Shown in pieces: positions 27,668 to 36,778 of a stretch of DNA of 64,000 nt (position 1 is its first letter; each line of letters begins with the position of its first letter). A program made the position numbers and the translations under genes. The notes under the pieces were generated by a model. That model did no database searches. It saw only the letters and a program-made list of their open reading frames with translations, and was not told where the DNA came from. This stretch comes from an uncultured Mycoplasma sp. (GTDB lineage: Bacteria; Bacillota_I; Bacilli_A; RF39; UBA660), in NCBI GenBank assembly GCA_902493595.1, contig CABUPU010000006.1, positions 39,861 through 103,860 of the forward strand, written 5' to 3'.

Positions 27668-28336
27668 TCATGTCAATTTCAATATTCTTGATAAGCCTTT
27701 TTTGATTTTTAAGCGATTTACCATTTTATCAAAATTATTATTTATAATATCAAGATTGTATGGAAAATCTATTAGGTAATTATCTGGTCCATATATAGTT
27801 TCACTCCCATCAAGGTCAATCAAAACAACATCATTTGTTTCTTCATTTACAAGAATGTTATCCTCTTTCACATCAGTTAGAACAATATTTTCCATAAGTA
27901 AATTGCAAACAAGTTCATAAACCTTATTTAAATATATATCTAATTTTGAATCTTCTACCCTTGTTGAAATTTCTTTTAAAGTTGTATAATTTTTAAGATA
28001 ATTCATTTGAATACCAACTAGTAATCCTTTATAAGATAAAACTCCAGTAATTAAACTAGCCGATTTTGTCCTTGCTAATCTATTTAATTCATTTAATTTT
28101 TTATAAGGATCTCTTAATTCAAAATTTGTTAACTTTTCAATTTCAAGTAAACTATTTACTTCATCATCTAAAAAGCATTCATCTTTATTAATATACGTTT
28201 TTATAAAATCTCTATAATATATTTTATATAATTTGTTATTGTCTAACACTATTTTTCCAAATTGACCTTGAAAAATTGGATTAGGATTTAATAAATAACT
28301 TAAAAATTTATCTTTACTAATTTCTATAACTTGCAT
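27668..28336 (-). CDS. Protein-kinase-fold protein (Ser/Thr or small-molecule kinase)
   Basis: About 222 residues. The C-terminal half has LTDVKEDNILVNEETNDVVLIDLDGSE, which fits the kinase catalytic loop (D..K.DN) and the metal-binding DLDG. The N-terminal glycine-rich loop is weak (QGQFGKIVLDNNK). GAGG lies before the ATG at 28336. The substrate is unknown. It is near accessory genes and could be part of a mobile region. Confidence 0.65.
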   Translation of the reverse strand: MQVIEISKDKFLSYLLNPNPIFQGQFGKIVLDNNKLYKIYYRDFIKTYINKDECFLDDEVNSLLEIEKLTNFELRDPYKKLNELNRLARTKSASLITGVLSYKGLLVGIQMNYLKNYTTLKEISTRVEDSKLDIYLNKVYELVCNLLMENIVLTDVKEDNILVNEETNDVVLIDLDGSETIYGPDNYLIDFPYNLDIINNNFDKMVNRLKIKKGLSRILKLT

Positions 28337-28501
28337 ATAAAACCTCATTAAATCTATTATATACAAATTAATTTTAAAGTGCAATCAATATTTATCAATA
28401 TGTTTTATTTGTTTTCAAAACTTTAAAGCAATTCTTAACCAAGTTTTAAAAGTAATATTATAATATAATTTTTTTCACTAATTTTAGCATAAAAAAACTT
28501 T

Positions 28502-28569
28502 GACATTTCTATCTAAGTTTATAAATTATTTTTCAATTTTTATTGCATCTTGTGCAGCAGCAAGTCTAG
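28502..28569 (-). repeat. Duplicated ppdK 3' end (distal copy of a 68-bp direct repeat)
   Basis: 66 of 68 positions match 29781-29848. It carries the last codons of ppdK (LAAAQDAIKIEK then stop in this copy) and a degraded version of its terminator, with no ppdK body attached. It marks the far edge of a 1.2-kb islet. Confidence 0.9.
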
Positions 28570-28609
28570 AATGTAAACTATATTTTAATAAATTACTTAA
28601 TATAACTCA

Positions 28610-28993
28610 TTATAACATATTTATAGTTTTCAATATTCTATTTAAATATTCTAAATCATTTAGTTTATAAATCCCAAAGCATTTCTTCCCTAAATCTTTA
28701 AAACTTGCTCCACTAGAATATAATAATTTTCTATCAATTATTATAAATCTATCATGAAATGAATTATTATTTATAAAAGTTACATTGTTATATTGATGTT
28801 CATACTTACTTTTTAATACATTATTTATATTATTTGATACTATTATTATTTTTTTAATACTTTTTAGTATATCCAATAATTCTTTTCCTGCATAATTATC
28901 AATTATAACTATTTCCTTATTGGATTTACCCAAAATATCCATAAGAAGTGAGTATGCATCATACAACTCATTTTCAAAGAAAATTTTATTCAT
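28610..28993 (-). CDS. PLD-like domain protein, split from the ORF6N protein
   Basis: 127 residues. It has FHDRFIIIDRKLLYSSGASFKDLGKKCFGI, the usual HxK-like (here HDR) and D/GASxxxLG region of PLD-fold proteins found C-terminal to ORF6N domains. Its frame continues the upstream ORF6N gene without a shift once the TAA at 28994-28996 and the frameshift near 29080 are allowed for, so it looks like the detached C-terminal domain. Translation from the ATG at 28993 is possible but there is no good ribosome site. Confidence 0.6.
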   Translation of the reverse strand: MNKIFFENELYDAYSLLMDILGKSNKEIVIIDNYAGKELLDILKSIKKIIIVSNNINNVLKSKYEHQYNNVTFINNNSFHDRFIIIDRKLLYSSGASFKDLGKKCFGIYKLNDLEYLNRILKTINML

Positions 28994-29466
28994 TTATTTT
29001 TCTTTAAATTTATCTAATGTGCTTTCTAAAACTAATAATCTATTTTCATGATTAAGAAGTATTTCATTATTATTAGCAAAATATATTTCATTTTTACAAA
29101 AGCATCTATGATTTCTATATTTACTTTAACTGCTATATCACTTTTTAATAATCCAGATAGCATCATGATACCTTGTTCAGTTAAAACATATGGCAAATAC
29201 TTATAATGTTGTCCACGCAAATTATTATTTTTGTTTAAGGTCGCAAATTGCGATCTTAAAGACAGGTCGCTAATTTCTTCATTTGTTAGTTGAAAGTAAA
29301 AAGAACTTGGAAATCTATTAATATTTCTCTTAATTACTTCATTTATTCTTCTAGTTTCCACATGGTAGAGTTTTGCAACATCAGAGGATAACATAACTTG
29401 TACTCCTCTAACTTCGTAAATCATATCTTCAATTATTATTTTTTCTTTTTCTGTTAATAAATTCAA
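28994..29466 (-). pseudogene. ORF6N-domain (Bro/KilA-N type) protein, frameshifted
   Basis: The ORF6N domain is clear (MIYEVRGVQVMLSSDVAKLYHVETRRINEVIKRN, then PSSFYFQLT, LRSQFAT, and YLPYVLTEQGIMMLSGLLKSDIAVKVN). The frame stops at 29032 after KMKYILLIIMKYF. Moving by one base near 29080 gives FANNNEILLNHENRLLVLE and STLDKFKEK, a normal coiled continuation, up to a TAA at 28994-28996. Start overlaps the HTH gene by 4 bp. Such proteins occur in prophage and mobile loci as antirepressor-like factors. Confidence 0.7.
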
Positions 29467-29711
29467 TATGTATCCTCCTTTATTTTTTCTATTTTAATAG
29501 TATAACCTAATGGGCCTAATATTTTAAATAAACTTTTAATATTAGGTGGATATATACCCGCTTCTATTTTAGCTATTTTATCTCTTAATACATTAGCTTT
29601 TTTTGCCATTTCAACTTGAGTTAATCCAAGTTCATGTCTTAACTTTATAAATTCAAAAATAAACTCTTGATTTAATCTTTCTTCATTTATATATTTTTCT
29701 ATTTTATTCAT
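29463..29711 (-). CDS. HTH (XRE/HigA-like) regulator
   Basis: 82 residues. A HTH of the XRE type lies in residues about 26-65 (RHELGLTQVEMAKKANVLRDKIAKIEAG) and matches HigA-type antitoxin regulators. There is no HigB-like toxin next to it, but the ORF6N gene starts in its last codons. It has its own promoter at 29728-29756 and an AGGAG site. It probably regulates this islet. Confidence 0.7.
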   Translation of the reverse strand: MNKIEKYINEERLNQEFIFEFIKLRHELGLTQVEMAKKANVLRDKIAKIEAGIYPPNIKSLFKILGPLGYTIKIEKIKEDTY

Positions 29712-29727
29712 ATCTATCTCCTAAATA

Positions 29728-29756
29728 ATTGTATCACCATTGTTCTATATACGCAA
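29728..29756 (-). promoter_or_regulatory. Promoter of the HTH-ORF6N islet
   Basis: On the minus strand TTGCGT, 17-nt spacer, TACAAT; it starts transcription just before the HTH gene. Confidence 0.65.
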
Positions 29757-29769
29757 CATTTATAATAAT

Positions 29770-29804
29770 TAAAAAACTTAGACATTTCTATCTAAGTTTA
29801 TAAA
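29770..29804 (-). terminator. Terminator of ppdK
   Basis: AAACTTAGA/TCTAAGTTT stem and a T run on the minus strand, directly after the ppdK stop. A mismatched copy is found in the distal repeat. Confidence 0.85.
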
Positions 29805-29848
29805 TTATTTTTCACTTTTTATTGCAGCTTGTGCAGCAGCAAGTCTAG
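29781..29848 (-). repeat. Proximal copy of the 68-bp direct repeat (ppdK 3' end and terminator)
   Basis: This copy contains the real ppdK stop and most of its terminator. Compared with 28502-28569 it differs at only two positions. The repeat pair bounds the HTH/ORF6N islet like attL/attR. Confidence 0.9.
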
Positions 29849-32426
29849 CAATAGGAACTCTATAAGGTGAACATGATACATAATCAAGTCCTACATTATG
29901 ACAGAATTCAACGCTTGATGGATCTCCACCATGTTCTCCACAGATACCTAAATGGATATTTGGATTAGTTTCTCTTCCTAAAGTAGATGCCATCTTAACA
30001 AGTTTACCTACACCTTTTTGATCAAGTTTTGCAAATGGATCATTTTCATATATTTTCTTATCATAGTAAGCTCCTAAGAATTTACCAGCATCATCTCTTG
30101 AGAAACCAAATGTCATTTGTGTTAAGTCATTTGTTCCGAATGAGAAGAAATCTGCTTCTTTAGCTATTTCATCTGCAGTAAGTGCTGCTCTTGGAATTTC
30201 AATCATTGTTCCAACATGATAAGTCATATCAATATTTTCATTTTTAATTATTTCATCTGCTGTTTCACAAACTATATTTTTTACATATTTTAACTCTTTT
30301 ACTTCACCAACAAGTGGGATCATAATTTCTGGAGTTATTTTAGTATTTAGTCTTCTTGATACAGCGATTGCAGCTTTAATAACTGCTCTTGTTTGCATCT
30401 TAGCAATTTCAGGGAATGTAACAGCAAGTCTACAACCTCTGTGGCCCATCATTGGGTTAAACTCATGAAGTGATGCAATAATATTTTTTATTTGTTCAAC
30501 TGTTTTACCTTGAGAATCTGCAAGAAGTTTAATATCAGTTTCCTCAGTTGGTACGAATTCATGAAGTGGTGGATCCAAATATCTAATTGTTACACCATAA
30601 CCCTCCATTGCTTCATATAATGCTTCAAAGTCTTTTTGTTGCATTGGTTCGATTTTAGCAAGGGCATTTTCTCTTTCTTCAACTGTATCAGAACAAATCA
30701 TTTCCCTAATTGCGGCAATTCTATCTTTTTCAAAGAACATATGCTCAGTTCTACAAAGACCAATACCTTCAGCACCTAACTCTCTTGCTTTTGCAGCATC
30801 TTTTGGAGTATCAGCATTTGTTCTTACAGCTAGTCTTCTATACTTATCAGCCCAAGCCATAATTCTTTCAAATTCACCAGTAATTGCAGCATCAGTTTTT
30901 GGAATTAATCCTTTATAAATTCTACCAGTTGAACCATCTATAGAAATTTCACTTCCTTCAGTAAATGTTTCTGTTCCTAAAGTGAAACGTTTATTTTCTT
31001 CATCCATTACTATTTCTTGACAACCAGAAACGCAGCAAGTTCCCATACCACGAGCAACAACAGCAGCGTGAGATGTCATTCCACCACGAACAGTAAGTAT
31101 ACCTTCACTAGCTTTCATTCCTTCGATATCTTCTGGAGAAGTTTCAAGTCTAACAAGAACAACTTTATCACCATTTTCATGAGCTTTTTTAGCATCTTCA
31201 GCAGTAAATACTACTTTACCTGCAGCAGCCCCTGGAGAAGCAGCAAGACCTTTACCAATTTCATGAGCATCTTTTAAAGCATTTACATCAAATGTTGGAT
31301 GTAAAAGTGTATCTAAGTTTCTAGGATCAATCATAAGTACAGCTTCTTTATCAGTAATTTTTCCTTCATCAACTAAGTCACATGCAATTTTTAAAGCTGC
31401 TTTTGCAGTTCTTTTACCATTTCTTGTCTGAAGCATATAAAGTTTTTCATTTTCAATTGTAAATTCCATATCTTGCATATCATGATAATGATCCTCTAAA
31501 GTAGCACAAATATTTGTAAATTCTTCATAAACTTTTGGCATAACTTCTTTTAAATGAGAAATAGGTTGTGGAGTTCTAACACCAGCAACTACATCTTCAC
31601 CTTGAGCATTCATTAAGAATTCACCCATTAAATGTTTTTCTCCAGTCGCAGGATCTCTTGTAAATGCAACACCTGTTCCTGAAGTTTCTCCCATATTACC
31701 AAATGCCATCATTTGAACGTTTACTGCAGTTCCCCAAGAATAAGGAATATCATTATCTCTACGATAAACATTTGCTCTTGGATTATCCCATGATCTAAAT
31801 ACTGCTTTAATAGCTCCCATTAATTGATCAACTGGATTATTTGGAAAATCTTCCCCAACTTTAGATTTATATTCTTCTTTAAACTCTCTAGCAAGCTCTT
31901 TTAAATCTTCAGCGGTAAGTTCAACATCTAAAGTTACGCCTTTTTCAGCTTTCATTTTATCAATTAAAGTTTCAAAGTACTTTTTACCAACTTCCATTAC
32001 TACATCAGAATACATTTGGATAAATCTTCTATAGCAATCCCAAGCCCATCTTGGATTTCCACTTTTTTGTGCTAAAACCTGGACAACTTCTTCATTTAAA
32101 CCTAAATTTAAAATTGTATCCATCATACCTGGCATTGATGCTCTTGCACCACTTCTTACTGAAACTAAAAGTGGATTTTCAGTATCACCAAACTTTTTAC
32201 CAGTTATTTCTTCCATTTTTTTGATATTTTCAAAAATTTCATTTTCAATATCTTCACTTATTTTTTTACCATCTTCATAATATCTTGTACAAGCCTCTGT
32301 TGTGATAGTAAATCCTTGAGGTACAGGTAAACCTAATTTTGTCATTTCTGCAAGATTTGCACCTTTACCACCAAGTAAATTTCTCATATCTTTATTTCCT
32401 TCAGAAAATAAATATACATATTTCAT
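29805..32426 (-). CDS. ppdK: Pyruvate, phosphate dikinase
   Basis: About 873 residues, full length. The N-terminal ATP-grasp part starts YLFSEGNKDMRNLLGGKGANLAEM, the phosphohistidine domain has GGMTSHAAVVARGMGT, and the C-terminal PEP-binding domain has GLCRTEHMFF and EHGGDPSSVEF. It interconverts pyruvate and PEP using ATP and phosphate. I start at 32426 (MKYVYLF) with AAAGGTGGG upstream; the longer reading frame to 32567 runs through a terminator hairpin. A TGATATAAT extended -10 lies upstream. Confidence 0.95.
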   Translation of the reverse strand: MKYVYLFSEGNKDMRNLLGGKGANLAEMTKLGLPVPQGFTITTEACTRYYEDGKKISEDIENEIFENIKKMEEITGKKFGDTENPLLVSVRSGARASMPGMMDTILNLGLNEEVVQVLAQKSGNPRWAWDCYRRFIQMYSDVVMEVGKKYFETLIDKMKAEKGVTLDVELTAEDLKELAREFKEEYKSKVGEDFPNNPVDQLMGAIKAVFRSWDNPRANVYRRDNDIPYSWGTAVNVQMMAFGNMGETSGTGVAFTRDPATGEKHLMGEFLMNAQGEDVVAGVRTPQPISHLKEVMPKVYEEFTNICATLEDHYHDMQDMEFTIENEKLYMLQTRNGKRTAKAALKIACDLVDEGKITDKEAVLMIDPRNLDTLLHPTFDVNALKDAHEIGKGLAASPGAAAGKVVFTAEDAKKAHENGDKVVLVRLETSPEDIEGMKASEGILTVRGGMTSHAAVVARGMGTCCVSGCQEIVMDEENKRFTLGTETFTEGSEISIDGSTGRIYKGLIPKTDAAITGEFERIMAWADKYRRLAVRTNADTPKDAAKARELGAEGIGLCRTEHMFFEKDRIAAIREMICSDTVEERENALAKIEPMQQKDFEALYEAMEGYGVTIRYLDPPLHEFVPTEETDIKLLADSQGKTVEQIKNIIASLHEFNPMMGHRGCRLAVTFPEIAKMQTRAVIKAAIAVSRRLNTKITPEIMIPLVGEVKELKYVKNIVCETADEIIKNENIDMTYHVGTMIEIPRAALTADEIAKEADFFSFGTNDLTQMTFGFSRDDAGKFLGAYYDKKIYENDPFAKLDQKGVGKLVKMASTLGRETNPNIHLGICGEHGGDPSSVEFCHNVGLDYVSCSPYRVPIARLAAAQAAIKSEK

Positions 32427-32491
32427 ATAATTCCCACCTTTCACAAACCTTATTATATCAATTTTTGGTATAAATATATATAAATATTTAA

Positions 32492-32518
32492 AAAAGTGTA
32501 AAGTTGCTTTACACTTTT
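32492..32518. terminator. Bidirectional terminator upstream of ppdK
   Basis: Perfect 12-bp stem AAAAGTGTAAAG/CTTTACACTTTT with a 3-nt loop, and T runs on both sides. It insulates ppdK from the upstream region. Confidence 0.75.
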
Positions 32519-32561
32519 TTAACATTTTTGGTTCTAATTTTGTCTTGTTTTGTCGAATCGC

Positions 32562-32590
32562 TTGCAATTAAATAAAAAATAATATTTAAT
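32562..32590 (+). promoter_or_regulatory. Promoter of a candidate small RNA
   Basis: TTGCAA, 17-nt spacer, TTTAAT. It is followed within 10 nt by the first arm of the closing stem. Confidence 0.5.
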
Positions 32591-32596
32591 AACTTA

Positions 32597-32690
32597 TCGA
32601 GACGAAAGATTATTATTTACAATAGCATACTCCTTACATATGTTAGTTTTAAAACCTAATCCTTTCTTAATACTTTCGTCTCATTTTTTT
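32597..32690 (+). ncRNA. Candidate small RNA, about 94 nt
   Basis: A perfect 10-bp closing stem, GAGACGAAAG (32599-32608) with CTTTCGTCTC (32673-32682), bounds a 64-nt loop and is followed by seven T. The loop contains ACTCCTTAC and AATCCTTTC, both C/U-rich runs that could pair with Shine-Dalgarno sites. There is no open frame with a ribosome site. The 3' end overlaps the end of the RSH gene on the other strand. Confidence 0.5.
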
Positions 32691-34060
32691 AATGATAAAC
32701 TCTTATTTTTATTATACAAAAGTGATACCCTATCATTATTTGTAAGGATATAATTTGGTCCCACTAAATTATTATTTACATATGCTCCTAAAACAACATT
32801 AACAAAATCTTTTTTAGTTTTATAAGCAAAATCAATTATTGTTGAACCTTTAGCAAGTTCTATAGCATTACCATTTTCATCAAAAACATAAATGATATTA
32901 CTAAATAATTCTTTTTGAATATGTTCAATAAAATCTTTATTATCTGGATATTCATCATTTAAATCACAAATTGTATTAAAAAATTGATAATGAGTTTTTA
33001 AGTCTGTAAGCATATTATCTTTTACATTTCTATCATCTTTATCCCAATAACCAGTAAGTCCATAAGAATTTGCCTTATCCATTTCAAATGTTCTTATTTG
33101 ACATTGAATTAATCTATTAAATGGTCCAAAAATACTTGTATGAAGACTTTGATACATATTTGTTTTAGGACTAGAAATATAATCTTTGAACTTATAATTA
33201 AGTGGATGATATTTACTATGAATAAGTCCTAAAGATTTATAACAATCCATAACCTGCCTTACCACTACTTTAAGGGCCACTAAATCGTGCATTTCATCAA
33301 GAGTAAAACCCTTTTTCATTTTTCGATAAATACCATATATATTTTTAGTTCTAACTTTCATATCATTAGGAATATTATTATCTAAAAGAAAATTATGAAT
33401 TACTTTTTCAAGTTCAAATATATTATCAGACTCATATTTTTCAAAATTATATTTTTGCTCTAATATATTATGATACTTTTCAGGTTCTAAATATTTAAAT
33501 GATAAATCTTCAAGTTCAGTTTTTATATGGTATGCTCCAATATAGCTTGCAAGAGGAACATAGATATTCATAGTCTCTTTTGCTTTTTCTATTTGTTTTT
33601 CTGAAGTTTTGAAATCTAGTGTACGCATATTATGAAGACGATCAGCAAGTTTAATAATTAGTATTCTTGGATCATTAATTATGCTAGTAATAATTTTACG
33701 CATATTTGCAAGATTTTCTTCCTCTTTTGTTTGAAAATTTATTTTTGTAAATTTAGTTACTCCTTCGACTAAGGTACAAACATTTTCACCAAATAAAGTT
33801 ATTATTTCCTCTTTTGAGGCATTTGTATCCTCTAAAGTGTCGTGTAAAAGTCCAGCGCATACTGTATCACTATCTGCGTGCATCTCCGCTAAAATATAAG
33901 AAACTATTAAAGGATGAACAATATAATCTTCGCCACTTTGTCTTTTTTGACCTTTATGCTTATCACTTGCAAAATCATAGGCTTGTTTAATCCTTCCTAC
34001 ATCTTTTAAATTATAACTACCAAATAGTTTAATAAGTAAATCCAAATTAACTCTATTCAT
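32681..34060 (-). CDS. relA: Short RelA/SpoT homologue: HD, synthetase-like and TGS domains
   Basis: 459 residues, shorter than the usual 720-740. HD hydrolase motifs are intact (HPLIVSYILAEMH, LLHDTLEDT). The synthetase domain has HDLVALKVVV and NMYQSLHT, but the conserved E(V/I)QIRT glutamate is replaced (IQCQIRT) and EMH-AEYG-AAHW is EMDKANSYGLTGYW. A TGS-like end is present, but the helical and ACT domains are missing. I infer it mainly hydrolyses (p)ppGpp. It ends in TGA, which shows that TGA is a stop codon. Confidence 0.85.
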   Translation of the reverse strand: MNRVNLDLLIKLFGSYNLKDVGRIKQAYDFASDKHKGQKRQSGEDYIVHPLIVSYILAEMHADSDTVCAGLLHDTLEDTNASKEEIITLFGENVCTLVEGVTKFTKINFQTKEEENLANMRKIITSIINDPRILIIKLADRLHNMRTLDFKTSEKQIEKAKETMNIYVPLASYIGAYHIKTELEDLSFKYLEPEKYHNILEQKYNFEKYESDNIFELEKVIHNFLLDNNIPNDMKVRTKNIYGIYRKMKKGFTLDEMHDLVALKVVVRQVMDCYKSLGLIHSKYHPLNYKFKDYISSPKTNMYQSLHTSIFGPFNRLIQCQIRTFEMDKANSYGLTGYWDKDDRNVKDNMLTDLKTHYQFFNTICDLNDEYPDNKDFIEHIQKELFSNIIYVFDENGNAIELAKGSTIIDFAYKTKKDFVNVVLGAYVNNNLVGPNYILTNNDRVSLLYNKNKSLSLKK

Positions 34061-34120
34061 ACATACCCCACAAAAAACTTAAGACTATCATAACAAAAAA
34101 TATGCTATTTTGTAAATAAA

Positions 34121-34149
34121 AAGAAGTTATTTTTCTTTTTTAACTTCTT
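34121..34149 (-). terminator. Terminator of recA, inside its last codons
   Basis: AAGAAGTTA/TAACTTCTT perfect 9-bp stem followed by TTTATTT on the minus strand. Confidence 0.75.
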
Positions 34150-35170
34150 CTTTTTTAGGTTCATCAATTTTGAAGCCATAATGTTTTCTAACTTTATTTT
34201 CAATTTCTGTTTTAAGCTCAACATTATTTCTTAAAAATGCTTTAACATTTTCTTTTCCTTGACCTATTTTTTCTCCATTATATGAATACCAAGCTCCACT
34301 TTTATCAATAATATCAATATCACTTGCAAGATCAACGATTTCACCCTCTCTTGATATTCCTTCACCATACATTATATCAACACTTGCAGTTCTAAATGGC
34401 GGAGATACTTTATTTTTAACTACCTTAATATTTACTTTGTTTCCGACAACAGTATCACCAGATTTAATTTGTTCACCTTTTCTTATATCAAGTCTAACAC
34501 TTGAATAAAATTTAAGAGCTCTTCCACCTGGTGTAGTTTCTGGATTACCAAACATTATACCAACTTTTTCTCTTAATTGATTGATAAAGATACAAGTAGT
34601 CTTACTCTTATTCATATTTCCCGATAATTTTCTAAGAGCTTGACTCATAAGTCTTGCCTGAAGGCCAACGTGTGAATCTCCCATTTCTCCATCAATTTCA
34701 GCTTGAGGCACCAAAGCCGCAACAGAATCAATTACAATTAAATCAACAGCTTCACTTTTAACTAGTGCATCACATATTTCAAGTGCTTGCTCACCAGTAT
34801 CTGGTTGACTTAACAATAAATCATTAATATTTACGCCTAAATTTCTGGCATACACAGGATCAAGAGCATGTTCAGCATCGATAAATGCTGCTCTTCCGCC
34901 TTTTTTTTGTACTTCAGCAATTGCTTGAAGTGCTATAGTAGTTTTACCACTACTTTCAGGTCCAAATATTTCAATGATTCTTCCAACTGGAAATCCGCCT
35001 ACTCCTAAAGCAATATCAAGAGCAAGTGACCCAGATGAAGTAGTATCAATTTCGATATGTTCTTCATTACCAAGTCTCATTATGGCACCTTTTCCAAATT
35101 GTTTTTCAATATCAGCTAAAACCCCTTCTAAGATTTTATCCTTGTCTTTTTCATCTTTTGTTATTTTCAT
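34127..35170 (-). CDS. recA: Recombinase RecA
   Basis: 347 residues. The Walker A is GPESSGKTT, and the DNA-binding loops (GEMGDSHVGLQARLMSQALRK and GNPETTPGGRALKFYSSVRLD) are canonical. It promotes strand exchange in repair and SOS induction. The C-terminus is lysine/glutamate-rich. recX is encoded elsewhere (16185). Confidence 0.97.
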   Translation of the reverse strand: MKITKDEKDKDKILEGVLADIEKQFGKGAIMRLGNEEHIEIDTTSSGSLALDIALGVGGFPVGRIIEIFGPESSGKTTIALQAIAEVQKKGGRAAFIDAEHALDPVYARNLGVNINDLLLSQPDTGEQALEICDALVKSEAVDLIVIDSVAALVPQAEIDGEMGDSHVGLQARLMSQALRKLSGNMNKSKTTCIFINQLREKVGIMFGNPETTPGGRALKFYSSVRLDIRKGEQIKSGDTVVGNKVNIKVVKNKVSPPFRTASVDIMYGEGISREGEIVDLASDIDIIDKSGAWYSYNGEKIGQGKENVKAFLRNNVELKTEIENKVRKHYGFKIDEPKKEEVKKEK

Positions 35171-35326
35171 TTTTTACCTTTCTAAAACTCTGACATTTTC
35201 ATTGTAACTTAATATTAAAAATATATCAAGTTATTTTGTCATCACATATTAATTATATAATACCAATTTTTATTTGTCAAGTACATTTGTTCGTTTAGCA
35301 AAAAATAAAAAAATAGTAAATTAATA

Positions 35327-35746
35327 CTATTTATTTTGAAGCATATTTAATAAATCGATTTTAAACATTTCTTTTGAGGCATTTTGTTTAGAAATCATAA
35401 TACCTTTATAAGTTGTAAGTTCACTTCTATGACCTTCTAAAAGTATATCTTCTGGTGTTAAAGTTTCAAGCATTACAATACCTTCTTTTTTATGAACAGT
35501 ATATAAAAGTTTAACTTCACCATGAATTTGAGTAAATATTTTATCACTAGGAAGCTTTAATTCATAACTTTCAGTACCATTTTTCTTATTTTCTGATACT
35601 TTTTCACCTACAAAATTACCACTTCTTAAAGATGGATAATATTCAAAAGTAAGTTTCTTAAAAGCTATCATATTATATTTCTTTAAAGCTCTTTCTAGTT
35701 TTCTAAACTCATTTTCATTAATATAATCTAAAACATATCCTTTCAT
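35327..35746 (-). CDS. Hypothetical protein (139 aa)
   Basis: Not recognised. It starts MKGYVLDYINENEFRKLERALKKYN, is a single-domain, alpha/beta, soluble protein, and has no cysteine. I take the ATG at 35746 because GGGGG lies 8 nt upstream; the ATG at 35752 is too near. It is a single-gene unit between recA and dnaI. Confidence 0.55.
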   Translation of the reverse strand: MKGYVLDYINENEFRKLERALKKYNMIAFKKLTFEYYPSLRSGNFVGEKVSENKKNGTESYELKLPSDKIFTQIHGEVKLLYTVHKKEGIVMLETLTPEDILLEGHRSELTTYKGIMISKQNASKEMFKIDLLNMLQNK

Positions 35747-35899
35747 TTCCATTTCCCCCTTATTACGCTATAATTATAGCATAGTTATCAAATAATGTCA
35801 AGTTTACACCTCATTATTATTATTTACCCAATGGAACCTAATTATACAATGATTTTTATTTACTGTCAAATAAAAAGTGAAAATAATATTTATTTTCAC

Positions 35900-36778
35900 T
35901 TAATTTCTACGATTTACCGATATTAAAGGCATATCTACTGTTAATTGTTTTATTCTTTCAATAATTCTACGTGCTTTAACATTATCAACATTATCTTTAG
36001 AACAAGATAGATGTTTTTCAAGTTCATTTATATCTAAATTACTTGTAAAAAATGTAGTTTTATGTTTATTCATTCTTTCCTGTAAAATAGTACCAAGAAT
36101 CTCATCTCTTCCCCAATTAGTAACATTTTCAGCACCAATATCATCAAGTACAAGAATTTCAACATTTGAATAGTAACTTACCTTACTTTCTACCAAAGAT
36201 AAATCCTCTTTTAAAGTTCGAAGTAATTCAGGGTAATACACTATTTCATATGAAATATGTTTTTTTATTTCAAGTTCATTTAAAAGGCAAGCAAGTAAAA
36301 ATGTTTTACCACTTCCAAAACTTCCATGTAAATATAAACCTTTTGGACTAGACTTAATATTATATTCATCATAAAATTTCTTTAAAAATTTAATTAATTC
36401 TATTCTGTTTTTATCAGATACATCAATATCTTTCATTCTAGCATTTTTAAGTTCATTATTTTCATCTTTTTCAGTTAAAATATTTTCATATTCTTTTAAC
36501 TTTTTACATTTTGCATAGCCAAAACATAAAAAACTTTCTTTATTTTCTGGATAATATACATAGCCTTTAATTTTATTTTTACATTCACTTAAACCAGGAC
36601 ATTTCTTACAATTATGTAGTTCATTTAAAGTATCCTCTAAAGAAGATAAATTATTTTTTATTTCGTTTTCACTTATCTTAAATTTATTTATAAGCGCTAT
36701 AAAATCAGGGTTATTTTTAAGTTCATTATATTTATCATTTAAAATATTTTCATTATAATTGCTTTTTATTTTTTCCAT
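35900..36778 (-). CDS. dnaI: Primosomal helicase loader DnaI
   Basis: 292 residues. The N-terminal zinc-binding region has CKKCPGLSECKNK and CFGYAKC, and the AAA+ domain has Walker A GSFGSGKTFLL and Walker B VLDDIGAENV. DnaI loads the replicative helicase with DnaB and DnaD. It starts at the last base of dnaB's stop codon, so the two are in one operon, as in Bacillus. Confidence 0.9.
   Translation of the reverse strand: MEKIKSNYNENILNDKYNELKNNPDFIALINKFKISENEIKNNLSSLEDTLNELHNCKKCPGLSECKNKIKGYVYYPENKESFLCFGYAKCKKLKEYENILTEKDENNELKNARMKDIDVSDKNRIELIKFLKKFYDEYNIKSSPKGLYLHGSFGSGKTFLLACLLNELEIKKHISYEIVYYPELLRTLKEDLSLVESKVSYYSNVEILVLDDIGAENVTNWGRDEILGTILQERMNKHKTTFFTSNLDINELEKHLSCSKDNVDNVKARRIIERIKQLTVDMPLISVNRRN

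Noticed and set aside
32492..32518. Palindrome that fits a GlnR/TnrA box (TGTAA-N7-TTACA)
   Set aside because: It has T runs on both sides and a 3-nt loop, so a bidirectional terminator explains it better; no nitrogen gene is adjacent.
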